Source of the DNA: Corallium rubrum
Taxonomy: Eukaryota > Cnidaria > Anthozoa > Scleralcyonacea > Coralliidae
NCBI GenBank assembly: GCA_964035015.1
Contig: OZ035997.1
Coordinates: forward strand, 69,044,067 to 69,108,066
Length of the DNA: 64,000 nucleotides
Reading direction: 5' to 3'
The position numbers and the translations under genes were made by a program. Numbering within the stretch: the stretch's first letter is position 1; every line of letters starts with the position of its first letter. Below are positions 26,880 to 35,540 of this stretch, piece by piece. Below the pieces are notes generated by a model. That model did not search any database. It was not told the DNA's origin and was given only the letters and a program-made list of their open reading frames with translations.

Positions 26880-26993
26880 ACTACCCGTAATAAAACAAAT
26901 CGAATAATGATTTTTTTTTATGTTGACAAACATATTTATTTATTAAACATATTAAATTTTTTTACATTTTTTATAAAAGGTGTAAAAAAAAAT

Positions 26994-27257
26994 TTATCTA
27001 AAAAGACGTAAAAGATCAGGATGTAAAGTATCTTTTTTCCTTTTTTTTGCAGGTTTTACATAATTTTGTTCATGTTTTTCATCCATATTAGGAGGTAATC
27101 CCACACGACCATTAAGTAAAATTTCCCCTTTAGTCTGTTTTGTTTCTTGTTTGATTACAAAATAATCTCGATTATACCCCCCACCATTTCTTCTACCGTT
27201 TAATAAATCCAAATAGTCTTTTTCATCTAATTGTGGTGTTTTCTTCTTATTGCTCAT
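26994..27257 (-). CDS. Hypothetical protein (87 aa)
   Basis: Charged protein with LDLLNGRRNGGGYNRDYF near 16-33 and a basic KPAKKRKK tail. It sits between the minor and major capsid genes on the same strand and is open in copy B, where the start reads MNNKKK. Possibly a minor virion protein. No family recognised. Confidence 0.6.
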   Translation of the reverse strand: MSNKKKTPQLDEKDYLDLLNGRRNGGGYNRDYFVIKQETKQTKGEILLNGRVGLPPNMDEKHEQNYVKPAKKRKKDTLHPDLLRLFR

Positions 27258-27272
27258 CTTTTTTTTCTCTTA

Positions 27273-27752
27273 TCAGCTCTCTTCAAACAAATTCAATATG
27301 ACCGTAATTTCTTCATCACGCATTCTTTTATTACTATCTTTTTCATATACAATAAAAAATTGGATTTTTTTTCCCATAGTGTTTGATAATAATATTAACG
27401 GTAATTTTTTTTTAGATTCTGTTTTTTTAGGGTTTTTTTCATCATGAAATAATAATAAACGTTTAGACAATAAGATGTGCTGATCAGCTGGAGATGCTAT
27501 CCCCAAATAATAATTATTCAAATATGTTATATTTTCAATTTTTTTAGAATCATTATTGGTCTGAATATTAGAAAAATCTAATTTTCTGCGAAATAATAAA
27601 CGAAAATTTCCTCGAGTGTTTTTACATTCTATAGAATTTAAATTCCATAATACGTTCTTATCACCATATGAAAAAGACGAAAAAGGAAATGAAATTTCAT
27701 GGTGAACCATTTCCAACCTATTTTCTCTCGCTTTAAGATGAAATTTAAGCAT
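27273..27752 (-). CDS. Hypothetical capsid-cluster protein (159 aa)
   Basis: Mixed beta-rich protein starting MLKFHLKARENRLEM, with VLWNLNSIECKNTRGNF and a KKIQFFIVYEKDS block. It overlaps the penton gene stop by 8 bases (ATGCTTAA). Its place between penton and capsid genes suggests a virion role. Open in copy B with one residue more. Confidence 0.65.
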   Translation of the reverse strand: MLKFHLKARENRLEMVHHEISFPFSSFSYGDKNVLWNLNSIECKNTRGNFRLLFRRKLDFSNIQTNNDSKKIENITYLNNYYLGIASPADQHILLSKRLLLFHDEKNPKKTESKKKLPLILLSNTMGKKIQFFIVYEKDSNKRMRDEEITVILNLFEES

Positions 27753-28701
27753 AATGAACTACGCCTTCGATGCTGACAGTTCCCGAATCAAAGGGTACTT
27801 TAACACCTGCAGCGTCTTTTAATGCAATATGTAACGAAGAAATACACGCTTTTTTAAATTTTCTTTTAACCGGTATAGATGGAGTATAAATAATTAATTC
27901 ACCATTCCCCTTTCCTTGTTCGCTCCAACGAAGCGGTACTGTAGAAACAAGTTCAGCAGATGAGTCGCCAATAAAACTTCTTTCAAGTTCATCACAATAA
28001 ATAAACATTTTATCTAACCCGTCAGATATGTCGGGTAAATGATCTGCTACAACCGATTGTGTTATATCATAAACTGCGGCGCCCGTTGTTGGTTGTTTAA
28101 ATGAAAAAATATCATCCGCAAACCCTAGCATAAAAGCTAATTTCTTAGAAATTTTCAATGTAGTATAAATACGAAAATTCGCAGTCTTTCCCCCCGATAA
28201 TGATTTAGTTGACATATGATAGTAATCAACATTTTCCCCATCATATGCTACCGCCTTACCATTGATGGCAATCCATGCGGATTCTTGATTCACCCAATAT
28301 TCGCACCATACATTCGCGGCTATTTTTACTTTACCACCCGATGTTAACATAAATGTTAAATCGTATTCATTTAAAGCGTTATTTAAATACCGCAATAAAT
28401 TTTCTAAAGTATAGCATCCCTCTGGAATGATGAAGTTATCGGTAGTCATGGTCATTTTGCTGCTCACGTATTTATCATCTGCTATACTATACTTAAAATC
28501 AACAAACTCATTTTGTAAGTTAAACCAACAAGAATCATCAGCGATATTTTTCGTCGTTCCCGGGTAAGAAATTTCTGTTAATTCAAAAAACGCGTCGTGA
28601 TTTATTGCGTCAATCGGTTCGGCTAATTTCATTTCAAATTGATTCGTATAATTAACCTCTCCCTCATCTGCAACAGTATTGCTTAAAATTTGCAAATTCA
28701 T
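27745..28701 (-). CDS. Minor capsid protein, penton-like (318 aa)
   Basis: Begins MNLQILSNTVADEGEVNYTN, followed by AFFELTEISYPGTTKNI, the opening typical of Polinton/adintovirus penton proteins (single jelly roll). A YCDELERSFIGDSSAELVST block and IHYA-like end complete it. It forms the fivefold vertices. The ATG overlaps the integrase TGA as ATGA. Copy B has two offsetting one-base indels that put a stop in the middle. Confidence 0.85.
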   Translation of the reverse strand: MNLQILSNTVADEGEVNYTNQFEMKLAEPIDAINHDAFFELTEISYPGTTKNIADDSCWFNLQNEFVDFKYSIADDKYVSSKMTMTTDNFIIPEGCYTLENLLRYLNNALNEYDLTFMLTSGGKVKIAANVWCEYWVNQESAWIAINGKAVAYDGENVDYYHMSTKSLSGGKTANFRIYTTLKISKKLAFMLGFADDIFSFKQPTTGAAVYDITQSVVADHLPDISDGLDKMFIYCDELERSFIGDSSAELVSTVPLRWSEQGKGNGELIIYTPSIPVKRKFKKACISSLHIALKDAAGVKVPFDSGTVSIEGVVHYA

Positions 28702-29603
28702 AATGCTTGTAATTCTTCGCGGTAAAATATCCCCGTAATTTTTTCGTCGTTTAAATCCACCAATTCATACGTCACCGGATCCGTTACAAATACTTTTTTG
28801 ATTTTAAATTTTTCGTTCGTCCAACGTCGTAGACTGCTTTTCTCAAAAATATTCGTTTTTCCACGCGCTATTCGCACAAGTGTTCCTTCTTTCAACACAT
28901 TTTTAGTAAAAATGACGGGCGATATCATTTTACGTAATAATATATTTTTAATTTTTTTTTTTGTTTTTTTATCTTCACGGTAAAGCTGATGGGGTGTGGC
29001 ACCACCCAAACTTTTATGCGGTGAATTATTGTATCTTTCGAGAATTATGCGGAAATAAGAATAATAATCAAAACCACCCGTCAACGTTAAAACACGACGC
29101 ACCATTATTTTTAAAGTTTGAATTACTCTTTCGACGTGGGAGGCTTTAATTTCTCGATTGAATGTATGAAAAACTTCAAAACCATATTTTTTACTCAAAG
29201 TTTTACGAATTATTTGAAATTCTGATCCTTCATCACACTGAATTTTTTTAGGAATCCCGTCTTTTTTTAAAATTTTTTCCATTTTTTCCGCTGTATTTTT
29301 ACCCGTTTTTTTCTTTAAAAATTCCACCCATACGTAACGCGAATAAACATCAATACACACAAGCCAATAACGAAATTGACGATTAAATCTCGCCAAATCT
29401 TTATTTTCTGCTAAATCAATTTCCCACTGATCATTCCTTTCACTCACATGAATATTTAATCTTCTATATTTTTTTCTAGCCAGTTTATGTTGTTTATATT
29501 TTTCTAATTGTTCCGTTTCTAACGTTTCTCCTTTTAGAAGTCGCGATGCTTTTTTAATAAAATCCTCAGAAAATACAGTTCCACCAGTTCTTTTTTTTTT
29601 CAT
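28698..29603 (-). CDS. Retrovirus-like DDE integrase (301 aa)
   Basis: The catalytic core has Asp63 (QWEIDLAE), Asp124 (IQCDEGSEF) and Glu159 (ASHVERV), 35 positions after Asp124. YNNSPHKSLGGATP follows, as in rve integrases, and the C-terminal domain has LRRWTNEKFKIKKV and a YREELQ end typical of Polinton integrases. It would insert the linear genome into host DNA. The zinc-binding N-terminal HHCC domain is not evident. Copy B is cut by the window end. Confidence 0.95.
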   Translation of the reverse strand: MKKKRTGGTVFSEDFIKKASRLLKGETLETEQLEKYKQHKLARKKYRRLNIHVSERNDQWEIDLAENKDLARFNRQFRYWLVCIDVYSRYVWVEFLKKKTGKNTAEKMEKILKKDGIPKKIQCDEGSEFQIIRKTLSKKYGFEVFHTFNREIKASHVERVIQTLKIMVRRVLTLTGGFDYYSYFRIILERYNNSPHKSLGGATPHQLYREDKKTKKKIKNILLRKMISPVIFTKNVLKEGTLVRIARGKTNIFEKSSLRRWTNEKFKIKKVFVTDPVTYELVDLNDEKITGIFYREELQAL

Positions 29604-29655
29604 TTTTTTCTTTTTAATTTTTTTCTATAAAAAAACAACAAATATTTTTTTTTGT

Positions 29656-29970
29656 TTAGAACTGTTCAACAAGACATCTGATCTGTTCAAAACCACTTGT
29701 GTTTATAAGACTGACAAAATCTACTTTATTTTCTGAATTTAAATTCTCATTCATCTCGTCATTATATCTACAAATACAATCTTCTAGATTTAAGTTTTTC
29801 GACGACGAATAAAAATAAATTAATTCAGCTAAAGCAAACGGATTTAATTTATTCAAATCTATTTTCAACTCACACGCAGTTTGTTCTTCCTGGTTAATTA
29901 TTGCATTTTTCTTCTTCTTCGGTTGCGCTTGGCTTGTTGTGCTTGTTGATTTCGCCTTTCTTTTTTTCCA
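29656..29970 (-). CDS. Hypothetical protein lacking an ATG, -1 frame of 29898-30518
   Basis: About 104 codons beginning at a TTG or continuing from the upstream gene in the -1 frame. Starts WKKRKAKSTSTTS and has a helical domain INQEEQTACELKIDLNKL. At the overlap the upstream frame reads GGA AAA AAA G, a possible slippery site, so the two frames may form one protein of about 300 residues. A one-base indel in the A run would explain the same picture. Not visible in copy B. Confidence 0.5.
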   Translation of the reverse strand, partial: WKKRKAKSTSTTSQAQPKKKKNAIINQEEQTACELKIDLNKLNPFALAELIYFYSSSKNLNLEDCICRYNDEMNENLNSENKVDFVSLINTSGFEQIRCLVEQF

Positions 29971-30518
29971 CAAGCATTACCCGTCACGTCGTGATAAAAG
30001 CAACTCAACTCTGTAGCGATATGTAATAGGTCGTCACTTTTCTTGAAAGAAAAATTCCCCCATTCATCTACCCACTTCTCTCCTTCTTCTTCTTCGTCTT
30101 CGACGGATACTTCATTATCACCATTATCATCATTGAATGATAAATCTTCATCGGGTAGAATCTGAACTTTTTTTTGTGATATTAATTCACCGGTTCCAAA
30201 ACCACTACCGCGTAGCACCAAACGAACCTCTTCATTTTTGTAATTTCGGTAACTCGAAATCACAATAAGAACATGTTCGCTCCAGTTAAAGTACCCATTA
30301 GCTTGTTGAATAACGTTAACCAATTCTGGAATCGATTCCATTTCCACCTCCATCATCGATTGCATAGTAAAGTTTACACATTGCTTACTCGTGGGGTAAG
30401 CTTTCGCAAATACCGGTTTATTATTTTTCTTTTGAAGAGCTATTACTTTATGCGATAAATCCGGGTACTTTTGAAGTACGCGTTCATTGATCAAATATTG
30501 TTTCAAATAAAATTCCAT
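29898..30518 (-). CDS. Hypothetical protein with acidic linker (206 aa)
   Basis: N-terminal alpha/beta domain (MEFYLKQYLINERVLQKYPD to LVLRGSGFGTGELI), then an acidic linker (EVSVEDEEEEGEKW), a conserved-looking ELSCFYHDVTGNACG and a basic Gln/Arg tail. No family recognised. Its 3-prime end overlaps 29656-29970. Confidence 0.6.
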   Translation of the reverse strand: MEFYLKQYLINERVLQKYPDLSHKVIALQKKNNKPVFAKAYPTSKQCVNFTMQSMMEVEMESIPELVNVIQQANGYFNWSEHVLIVISSYRNYKNEEVRLVLRGSGFGTGELISQKKVQILPDEDLSFNDDNGDNEVSVEDEEEEGEKWVDEWGNFSFKKSDDLLHIATELSCFYHDVTGNACGKKERRNQQAQQAKRNRRRRKMQ

Positions 30519-30625
30519 ACTGAGAAAATAAAGTGATTAAACACACACTTTCTTTTTGGTTTTGATTTTGAGTTGACTACCCGACGAGTAATGATAAAAA
30601 ATTTTTATTTCTCCCTGCTTTTATT

Positions 30626-30913
30626 TCAACGTATATGGTAATGATTTTTAATATATTCATCTACCTCATCGGTAAAATTATGCATTCTACTCAAACCCCA
30701 ATAATATTTATGCGGAAGAGTTGGTACACCCACAGGTTCAAAAATAACTTTATCACAATCTTTTCTAAAATAATCTTTTTCCAATCCAATTATTTTAAAT
30801 TTATAAATAGAATTAATTAACAAGTATAATTGATCAGACTGAATCGGTTTCGCATAAATTTCACCTGTATTAATTCTACGCAGAATATCAGTATAATTTT
30901 TTTTTACTAACAT
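30626..30913 (-). CDS. Right-arm YWG-family protein (95 aa)
   Basis: Contains VIFEPVGVPTLPHKYYWGLS followed by a helical tail. The V-I-F ... P ... YW ... F arrangement recurs in 33430-33753, 34278-34601 and 36327-36665, suggesting a small paralogous family. Function unknown. Confidence 0.55.
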   Translation of the reverse strand: MLVKKNYTDILRRINTGEIYAKPIQSDQLYLLINSIYKFKIIGLEKDYFRKDCDKVIFEPVGVPTLPHKYYWGLSRMHNFTDEVDEYIKNHYHIR

Positions 30914-31034
30914 AATATTTTTTTAAAATTATTCTATTTCTCATCAATCTAAATGTTCATTCATTCATTAAGTTGAGCGATAATGTTTGGATTATTAGGT
31001 AAAATAAAATTTATATATCGTCGTTTACATAAAC

Positions 31035-32129
31035 CTAAATCTCCACTAGTAAGTACATGAATAAAAGAATCTTTTTTTTTTTTGTTTTTAAATCAAAATA
31101 TCCATAACCACGCCAATCACTGAACACTGTCTGTACATAATCGTGAGAAGGTTTTCTATAATTTTTCACTTTTTTTTTAAAAACATATGTAGGATCTTTT
31201 AAGTTATCTAAATGGTTCGAGCACGCTTTCTTACAATTTTTATACATGCAAATGTGTTGTGTTCTATACATGTATGTACAATAAAAAAAACTATCCGCAC
31301 CACCCTCAATTCTATCCATTTCCCATTGTAAATTTTTCTCAATAAATGTCGAAATCGTATTAATTGAATACTTTGCTTTTTTTTTAACCAATAACATCCC
31401 CAAAGGATTATGATTTTCACAATAGAATAAGAAAATTAACACAAGCGTATGTAACAATTCGATATCAAAACACGCGTACGTTGGAAACACAGTCAAAAAA
31501 ATCTCAGGTGCAATAGTAAACAGATAGTACGCTGCCATGAAAACTCTTTCACCATGTTTCAAATTAATAGTGATTAATAATTGGCGTAGTGAATTATTTA
31601 ACGGGTAGACTACTTCACCTGTTACATTATTTACACAATATAATTTATGCTGATACGTGTATACATATTTTATTTCCTCAACGAAGTAAATAGTCATGAA
31701 ATAAGAGTAATTAGAATAATAATTAACTTTGCAATTACGCATTCGCTTTAACATCACACCGTCTTGCAAAGTTCGATACACGCACCATCCACCGCCGATC
31801 TTCTTCGGTAATAAATACTCACAGCCATTTTCTAAAATAACATAATCCCTCATCGTGCTCTTGTACAAATATGTCGCGCTATGAAATGAATAATCGATAT
31901 TATCGGGTTCTTCTTCGTCGCGCGATCTTCTCTTGACACCCAATATATAATTTCCTTCGTAATAATCCAACACACCAGCTAACCAATACAACAACCCCAT
32001 ATAGCGTGATGAAAAACGCCTCATTTCAGGTACTATACAAAGCAACATTTTTAAAGATAGAGTAGGAGCGAGAATAGCTTTTTCAACGCTGTTCATTTTT
32101 ACACGACCGGTATGATCGCGTTTCGACAT
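31035..32129 (-). CDS. Large accessory protein, paralogue of 12713-13957 (364 aa)
   Basis: ATG at 32129 (MSKRDHTGRV) is preferred over 32165 because it matches the charged start of the paralogue. GLLYWLAGVLDYYEGNYI lies near 44-61, a Tyr-rich middle follows, and CENHNPLGMLL is near 235. Shared block order with the 414-residue protein shows an internal duplication of an accessory gene. Function unknown. Confidence 0.75.
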   Translation of the reverse strand: MSKRDHTGRVKMNSVEKAILAPTLSLKMLLCIVPEMRRFSSRYMGLLYWLAGVLDYYEGNYILGVKRRSRDEEEPDNIDYSFHSATYLYKSTMRDYVILENGCEYLLPKKIGGGWCVYRTLQDGVMLKRMRNCKVNYYSNYSYFMTIYFVEEIKYVYTYQHKLYCVNNVTGEVVYPLNNSLRQLLITINLKHGERVFMAAYYLFTIAPEIFLTVFPTYACFDIELLHTLVLIFLFYCENHNPLGMLLVKKKAKYSINTISTFIEKNLQWEMDRIEGGADSFFYCTYMYRTQHICMYKNCKKACSNHLDNLKDPTYVFKKKVKNYRKPSHDYVQTVFSDWRGYGYFDLKTKKKKILLFMYLLVEI

Positions 32130-32256
32130 GGTTGTGATCAAAAGCAAAATCAAAAAAAAACCCAAATATATATATTTTTCAAAAAAATGCTAATTTTTCT
32201 TAAATAAATACTCTGGTCAAACAATTTTTTATTTTTAAAACACACGAGGAGGCGAT

Positions 32257-32793
32257 ATGGCAGCAAACTGCCCCACGAACATCCAAAGCAATCTTGGCAA
32301 TGTAACCATTTCTCATAATAATCGTCAACACCCTGCTGTCGTACACCGTGCAATAACAAGTAGCGCCTGGTGGTCCTTTTTAAGCAAGCAACCAGAGAGT
32401 ATGGGGGTGTATAAAAGTGCTCAACTAGGGTTCTTTAGAAAACTACTAGATAAATTACAATCTCAACCTGATGTGGAGTTTTATATTGATGCTTGGGGAA
32501 TTGGTATGGAGGGTGAAACGGAAGAGAGTCATAAACACCGACGTCAAAAGTTTCAATTAACAAAAATGGTCGAGAAACATCTTACTACTTTCGAAGCGAC
32601 ATTATTATGGTGCGACGTGTGGGACGACGCGATCACCGCTAACGAATTTGGTAATGCCGTGTTCTATATACATCCCGAAACTCAGCAATACTTTAATCCC
32701 GAAAAAATGGAACGTAACTTTGAAAGCATTTCTTGTCATATTAGAGATTTACGTGAAATAACACAAAACACTACAATAGAATATTCAACATAA
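32257..32793 (+). CDS. Hypothetical protein (178 aa)
   Basis: The only plus-strand gene in the right arm. It contains AWWSFLSKQPES, a helical stretch with EFYIDAWGIGMEG, and TLLWCDVWDDAITANEFGNA. Composition is protein-like throughout, but no family is recognised. It is divergent from 31035-32129 with about 130 bases between starts. Confidence 0.6.
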   Translation: MAANCPTNIQSNLGNVTISHNNRQHPAVVHRAITSSAWWSFLSKQPESMGVYKSAQLGFFRKLLDKLQSQPDVEFYIDAWGIGMEGETEESHKHRRQKFQLTKMVEKHLTTFEATLLWCDVWDDAITANEFGNAVFYIHPETQQYFNPEKMERNFESISCHIRDLREITQNTTIEYST

Positions 32794-32928
32794 AAACTTT
32801 ATTAAACAAGAACTCTCTAAGGTTATGTTTTTTGTGTTTGTTAATGTTTCTACCCGTGTTAATATATTAATAATGTACAAAATCTTGTTTTTCTTTGAGT
32901 TAATAATACCGTACAAATCTTTGTTCTT

Positions 32929-33204
32929 TTAACGGATCGTACAATTCCTATTGAATCTCTGCGACGGCTTTTCTTCCTCGTACACCTCGGTGCGCATAAA
33001 ATAAATCTCCTTGAAATTCTTAGCGTCACGATTTTTTTTGACCACGTATCTTTTAATGCCATCTTTCCACCATGAAATTTTTTGAATGTGCCATTCTCCG
33101 CCCACTACCCAATCTTCGATAACCGTATCGTTCTTTAGGGTCGTCATGTTGTAATAATCATCATCGTTCATGGTGTTCACTGTTGTTGTTCCACAAGCAA
33201 ACAT
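32929..33204 (-). CDS. Hypothetical protein (91 aa)
   Basis: Trp/Tyr-rich central part (WVVGGEWHIQKISWWKDG) with alternating hydrophobic residues suggesting a small beta domain, and a basic tail. No family recognised. Confidence 0.5.
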   Translation of the reverse strand: MFACGTTTVNTMNDDDYYNMTTLKNDTVIEDWVVGGEWHIQKISWWKDGIKRYVVKKNRDAKNFKEIYFMRTEVYEEEKPSQRFNRNCTIR

Positions 33205-33209
33205 TAACC

Positions 33210-33428
33210 ACCCTTGTTTAATTTTATTCTGATCTAGATTTTCCCATCACGTTCCGACACTTAACCGTCACTACGCAACAAAACAAACAATACATAATAT
33301 TTGTTCATTTACAAGTTTATTCTAGATTATACCCTTGTTTAATTTTATTCTGGTTCTAGATTTCCCATCACGTTCCGACACTTAACCATCACTTACGCAA
33401 CAAAACAAACAATACATAATATTTGTTC
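33210..33428. repeat. ~100-bp direct repeat, period 121
   Basis: Segments 33210-33306 and 33331-33428 are about 95 percent identical, from ACCCTTGTTTAATTTTATTC to ATACATAATATTTGTTC. They occupy the gap between two minus-strand genes, so they may be duplicated promoter or 3-prime regions. Confidence 0.85.
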
Positions 33429-33429
33429 T

Positions 33430-33753
33430 TTACAGTAAAATACAACTGCGGTGTCGTTGTGAATCGTTCTTCTTCCACATTTCATGTGATGTATACCTAT
33501 TCACATGTAATTTACAATCATTAATCAATATGGGATTATTCAGTTTAGTCCAATAATGAACATATTTCATTCTTTTCTTAACTTGATAGGATAAATTAAC
33601 CACGTCAAAATAAACCACAGCTTCACCTGAGTGAAAAAAGTCCTCTTTCACGGTGATAACTTTCAAATACGTAGCACAACACAGTTTCAACTCTGGATAT
33701 ATTTGATTATGCGGGATATATTTTCTTCTTATAATAATATTCTCGTTATCCAT
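33430..33753 (-). CDS. CaaX-tailed small protein, paralogue 1 (107 aa)
   Basis: Aligns end to end with the 107-residue protein at 34278-34601: TYLKV-x-x-V-x-EDFFH, then VVYFDVVNL, then HYW and HEMW. The last four residues are CILL preceded by basic residues, a geranylgeranylation-type CaaX box. This predicts membrane anchoring by host prenyltransferase (inference). The ATG directly follows the TAA of the upstream gene. Confidence 0.7.
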   Translation of the reverse strand: MDNENIIIRRKYIPHNQIYPELKLCCATYLKVITVKEDFFHSGEAVVYFDVVNLSYQVKKRMKYVHYWTKLNNPILINDCKLHVNRYTSHEMWKKNDSQRHRSCILL

Positions 33754-33939
33754 TTAACCTGCTCTTATCTTATCTTTTCTTTTATTTAAACGTTTCACCA
33801 GCAGAGAGAAATTTCTTTTAAACTCTTCGCTCTCTTCCATACGTGTTATATCTACACTCATCTGCTCAAGGGTGGCTGTATTATGAATAAATTCATCGTC
33901 ATCTGTAGATTCTGTAGATTTCTCCTCCTTCCTCTCCAT
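33754..33939 (-). CDS. Small helical protein (61 aa)
   Basis: Acidic N-terminus (MERKEEKSTESTDDDEF) and a basic helix at the C-terminus. Its TAA abuts the next ATG (TAAATG). Weak as a gene on its own; the tight spacing supports it. Confidence 0.45.
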   Translation of the reverse strand: MERKEEKSTESTDDDEFIHNTATLEQMSVDITRMEESEEFKRNFSLLVKRLNKRKDKIRAG

Positions 33940-34277
33940 CGCAATACTAATGATTTTAAAAAGGGAAATTTTGTTTTCTTTAGGGTAAATTATGTATCAC
34001 CCGAATTTTTTTCCCAATATTTTTTTTTTGCGTTTGAAAATAAATAATAAATAAATGAATTTCCAGAGAGAACGATCAAAATTCAATTTCAGTTTCGACT
34101 CCCCATAAATTTTCTCTTCATTCCGGTTTCGAATGCCAATCATTCAGCATCCATGAATAAATTTTCTCTTCATTCCGGTTTCGAATGCCAATCGTTTTTT
34201 TACTGGTTTCGAATACCAATCATTTTTTCTGTAACAAACGTTTTTTTATTTAATTTTAATATTAAATTTTATGCAAT
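33940..34277. repeat. Intergenic region with short direct repeats
   Basis: Holds two copies of a ~37-base repeat ending CATTCCGGTTTCGAATGCCA (34107-34143, 34157-34193) and a third partial copy (CTGGTTTCGAATACCAATCA, from 34203). The repeated GGTTTCGAA core could be a protein-binding site. No gene seen. Confidence 0.7.
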
Positions 34278-34601
34278 TCACAGCAAAACGCATCGTTCTC
34301 GCTCTTTTCTTTCCCATATCGTGTGCGGTGTCATATATGAATTTACATATTTCATATAATTACAAGTATTTCTAAATTTATCAACAAGTGTCCAATATCC
34401 TCTTCGACGTAGTTCTGATTTACAAGGTAAATTAACGATATCGAAAAAAATAACGTCTTCCATATAATGAAAATAATCTTCTACAACACGAGCAACTTTA
34501 AGATAAGTTCCGCGACGATCTTTTAACATACTGGAATATATAGCATCAAATTCAATAAACTTTCGTTTACAAAGTTCTCTTGAAACCGTCGTCGTCGTCA
34601 T
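34278..34601 (-). CDS. CaaX-tailed small protein, paralogue 2 (107 aa)
   Basis: Same length and block order as 33430-33753: TYLKVARVVEDYFHY, VIFFDIVNLP, GYW, and a tail of basic and acidic residues ending CVLL, again a CaaX box favouring geranylgeranylation. The start codon overlaps the upstream TGA as ATGA. Together the pair indicates duplication followed by divergence under constraint on length and tail. Confidence 0.7.
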   Translation of the reverse strand: MTTTTVSRELCKRKFIEFDAIYSSMLKDRRGTYLKVARVVEDYFHYMEDVIFFDIVNLPCKSELRRRGYWTLVDKFRNTCNYMKYVNSYMTPHTIWERKERERCVLL

Positions 34602-34834
34602 TCGGTAATTTTCTTTAACAGAATATTTCTTCGTAAGTCGTTAATGTATTCTTTAGCAGCTTTTTCACGCAACCTTTCTCTCTCTCGCAATACCAATTCA
34701 ATATGTTCCCACACAGCGTAATGTAAATAAGAATCGCTGTCGTAATTATTCTCTCGTAATTTCTGAACGAAAAAATCCCCCGTTTCACATATCAATTTGT
34801 CAAGAAGCAAGCGTGCATCCCCACGCTCCGACAT
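34598..34834 (-). CDS. Small helical protein (78 aa)
   Basis: ATG at 34834 (MSERGDARLLLDKL); a longer frame would start at GTG. Contains HYAVWEHIELVLRERERL and a basic C-terminus. Function unknown. Confidence 0.55.
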   Translation of the reverse strand: MSERGDARLLLDKLICETGDFFVQKLRENNYDSDSYLHYAVWEHIELVLRERERLREKAAKEYINDLRRNILLKKITE

Positions 34835-34874
34835 TCTCTCGAACAATAAACAACAAATAGAATTTTCTAATCTT

Positions 34875-35093
34875 TTATTCCATAGCACCCAATATCGTCA
34901 ACAAATAAAAAATCTCCGCAAAACCGCATAATATTACATTTTTATCAGGATAATCACCGGCAAGAAAAAAATAATAAAAGCTTAGAAAGAATATTTTTTC
35001 ACAAACAAAAAATGCAAACATGTTCGTTATACGTCTTTTTACGAGAATATATATCTCAAGTTGATTTAAATCCCTATTTAAATCCCTAATCAT
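34875..35093 (-). CDS. Small membrane protein (72 aa)
   Basis: Basic start with a repeated RDLN, then two hydrophobic segments (FAFFVCEKIFFLSFYYFF near 26-43 and FAEIFYLLTILGA near 58-70). Likely two membrane spans. It starts three bases after the stop of 35097-35474. Confidence 0.45.
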   Translation of the reverse strand: MIRDLNRDLNQLEIYILVKRRITNMFAFFVCEKIFFLSFYYFFLAGDYPDKNVILCGFAEIFYLLTILGAME

Positions 35094-35096
35094 TGT

Positions 35097-35474
35097 TCAT
35101 TGTTCAAGTGTCGTCACTCCTAAGTGTTCAACTTGAAAGTCGACTTCCCGAGGATCAATACCGTTTTCGCCACACCTTCTATCCACACGGTATTTTAAGA
35201 TGACGTTAGCGGCTTCCACCTCTTCGTTAACGATCTTTAATATTTCAGGTGGTGTTGTTGCCGTTTTCAAACCCGCAGCTTTTCTTCGCTCATTTATAAC
35301 TTGATCAGCAGCACCATATTCTCGTCCATTTCTTTCGTACAATGAAAGCAAACGCCAATTCTCGGGAGCTTCACCAATTGCTACCAACCTTGCTTCAAAA
35401 CATATTTTTAGCTCGCTGTTGATTTTTGCCGTTTCTTCACTCACAATCGTGTTGATAAGTTGTATTGCCGTCAT
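35097..35474 (-). CDS. Hypothetical protein (125 aa)
   Basis: Helical protein starting MTAIQLINTIVSEETAKINS, with a GEAPENWRLLSLYERNG stretch. First gene inside repeat R3 on this strand, with a TATTTAAAAG sequence about 40 bases before the ATG that may be its promoter. No family recognised. Confidence 0.55.
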   Translation of the reverse strand: MTAIQLINTIVSEETAKINSELKICFEARLVAIGEAPENWRLLSLYERNGREYGAADQVINERRKAAGLKTATTPPEILKIVNEEVEAANVILKYRVDRRCGENGIDPREVDFQVEHLGVTTLEQ

Positions 35475-35540
35475 TCTGATTTCTTATAGAAGATTAGATT
35501 CCTCTTTTAAATAAATAATGTTACAGACAAAAAATTTAAA

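Larger units (their letters stand above)
1705..28965. repeat. Copy A of a ~35 kb duplicated unit
   Basis: This segment matches 36976-64000 almost base for base. The offset is 35271 at the left end and falls to 35035 at the integrase because of scattered indels. It contains the transposon relics, the hairpin region and most of the viral genes. The continuation of copy A (28966-36775) has no counterpart here only because copy B runs off the window. Confidence 0.95.
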
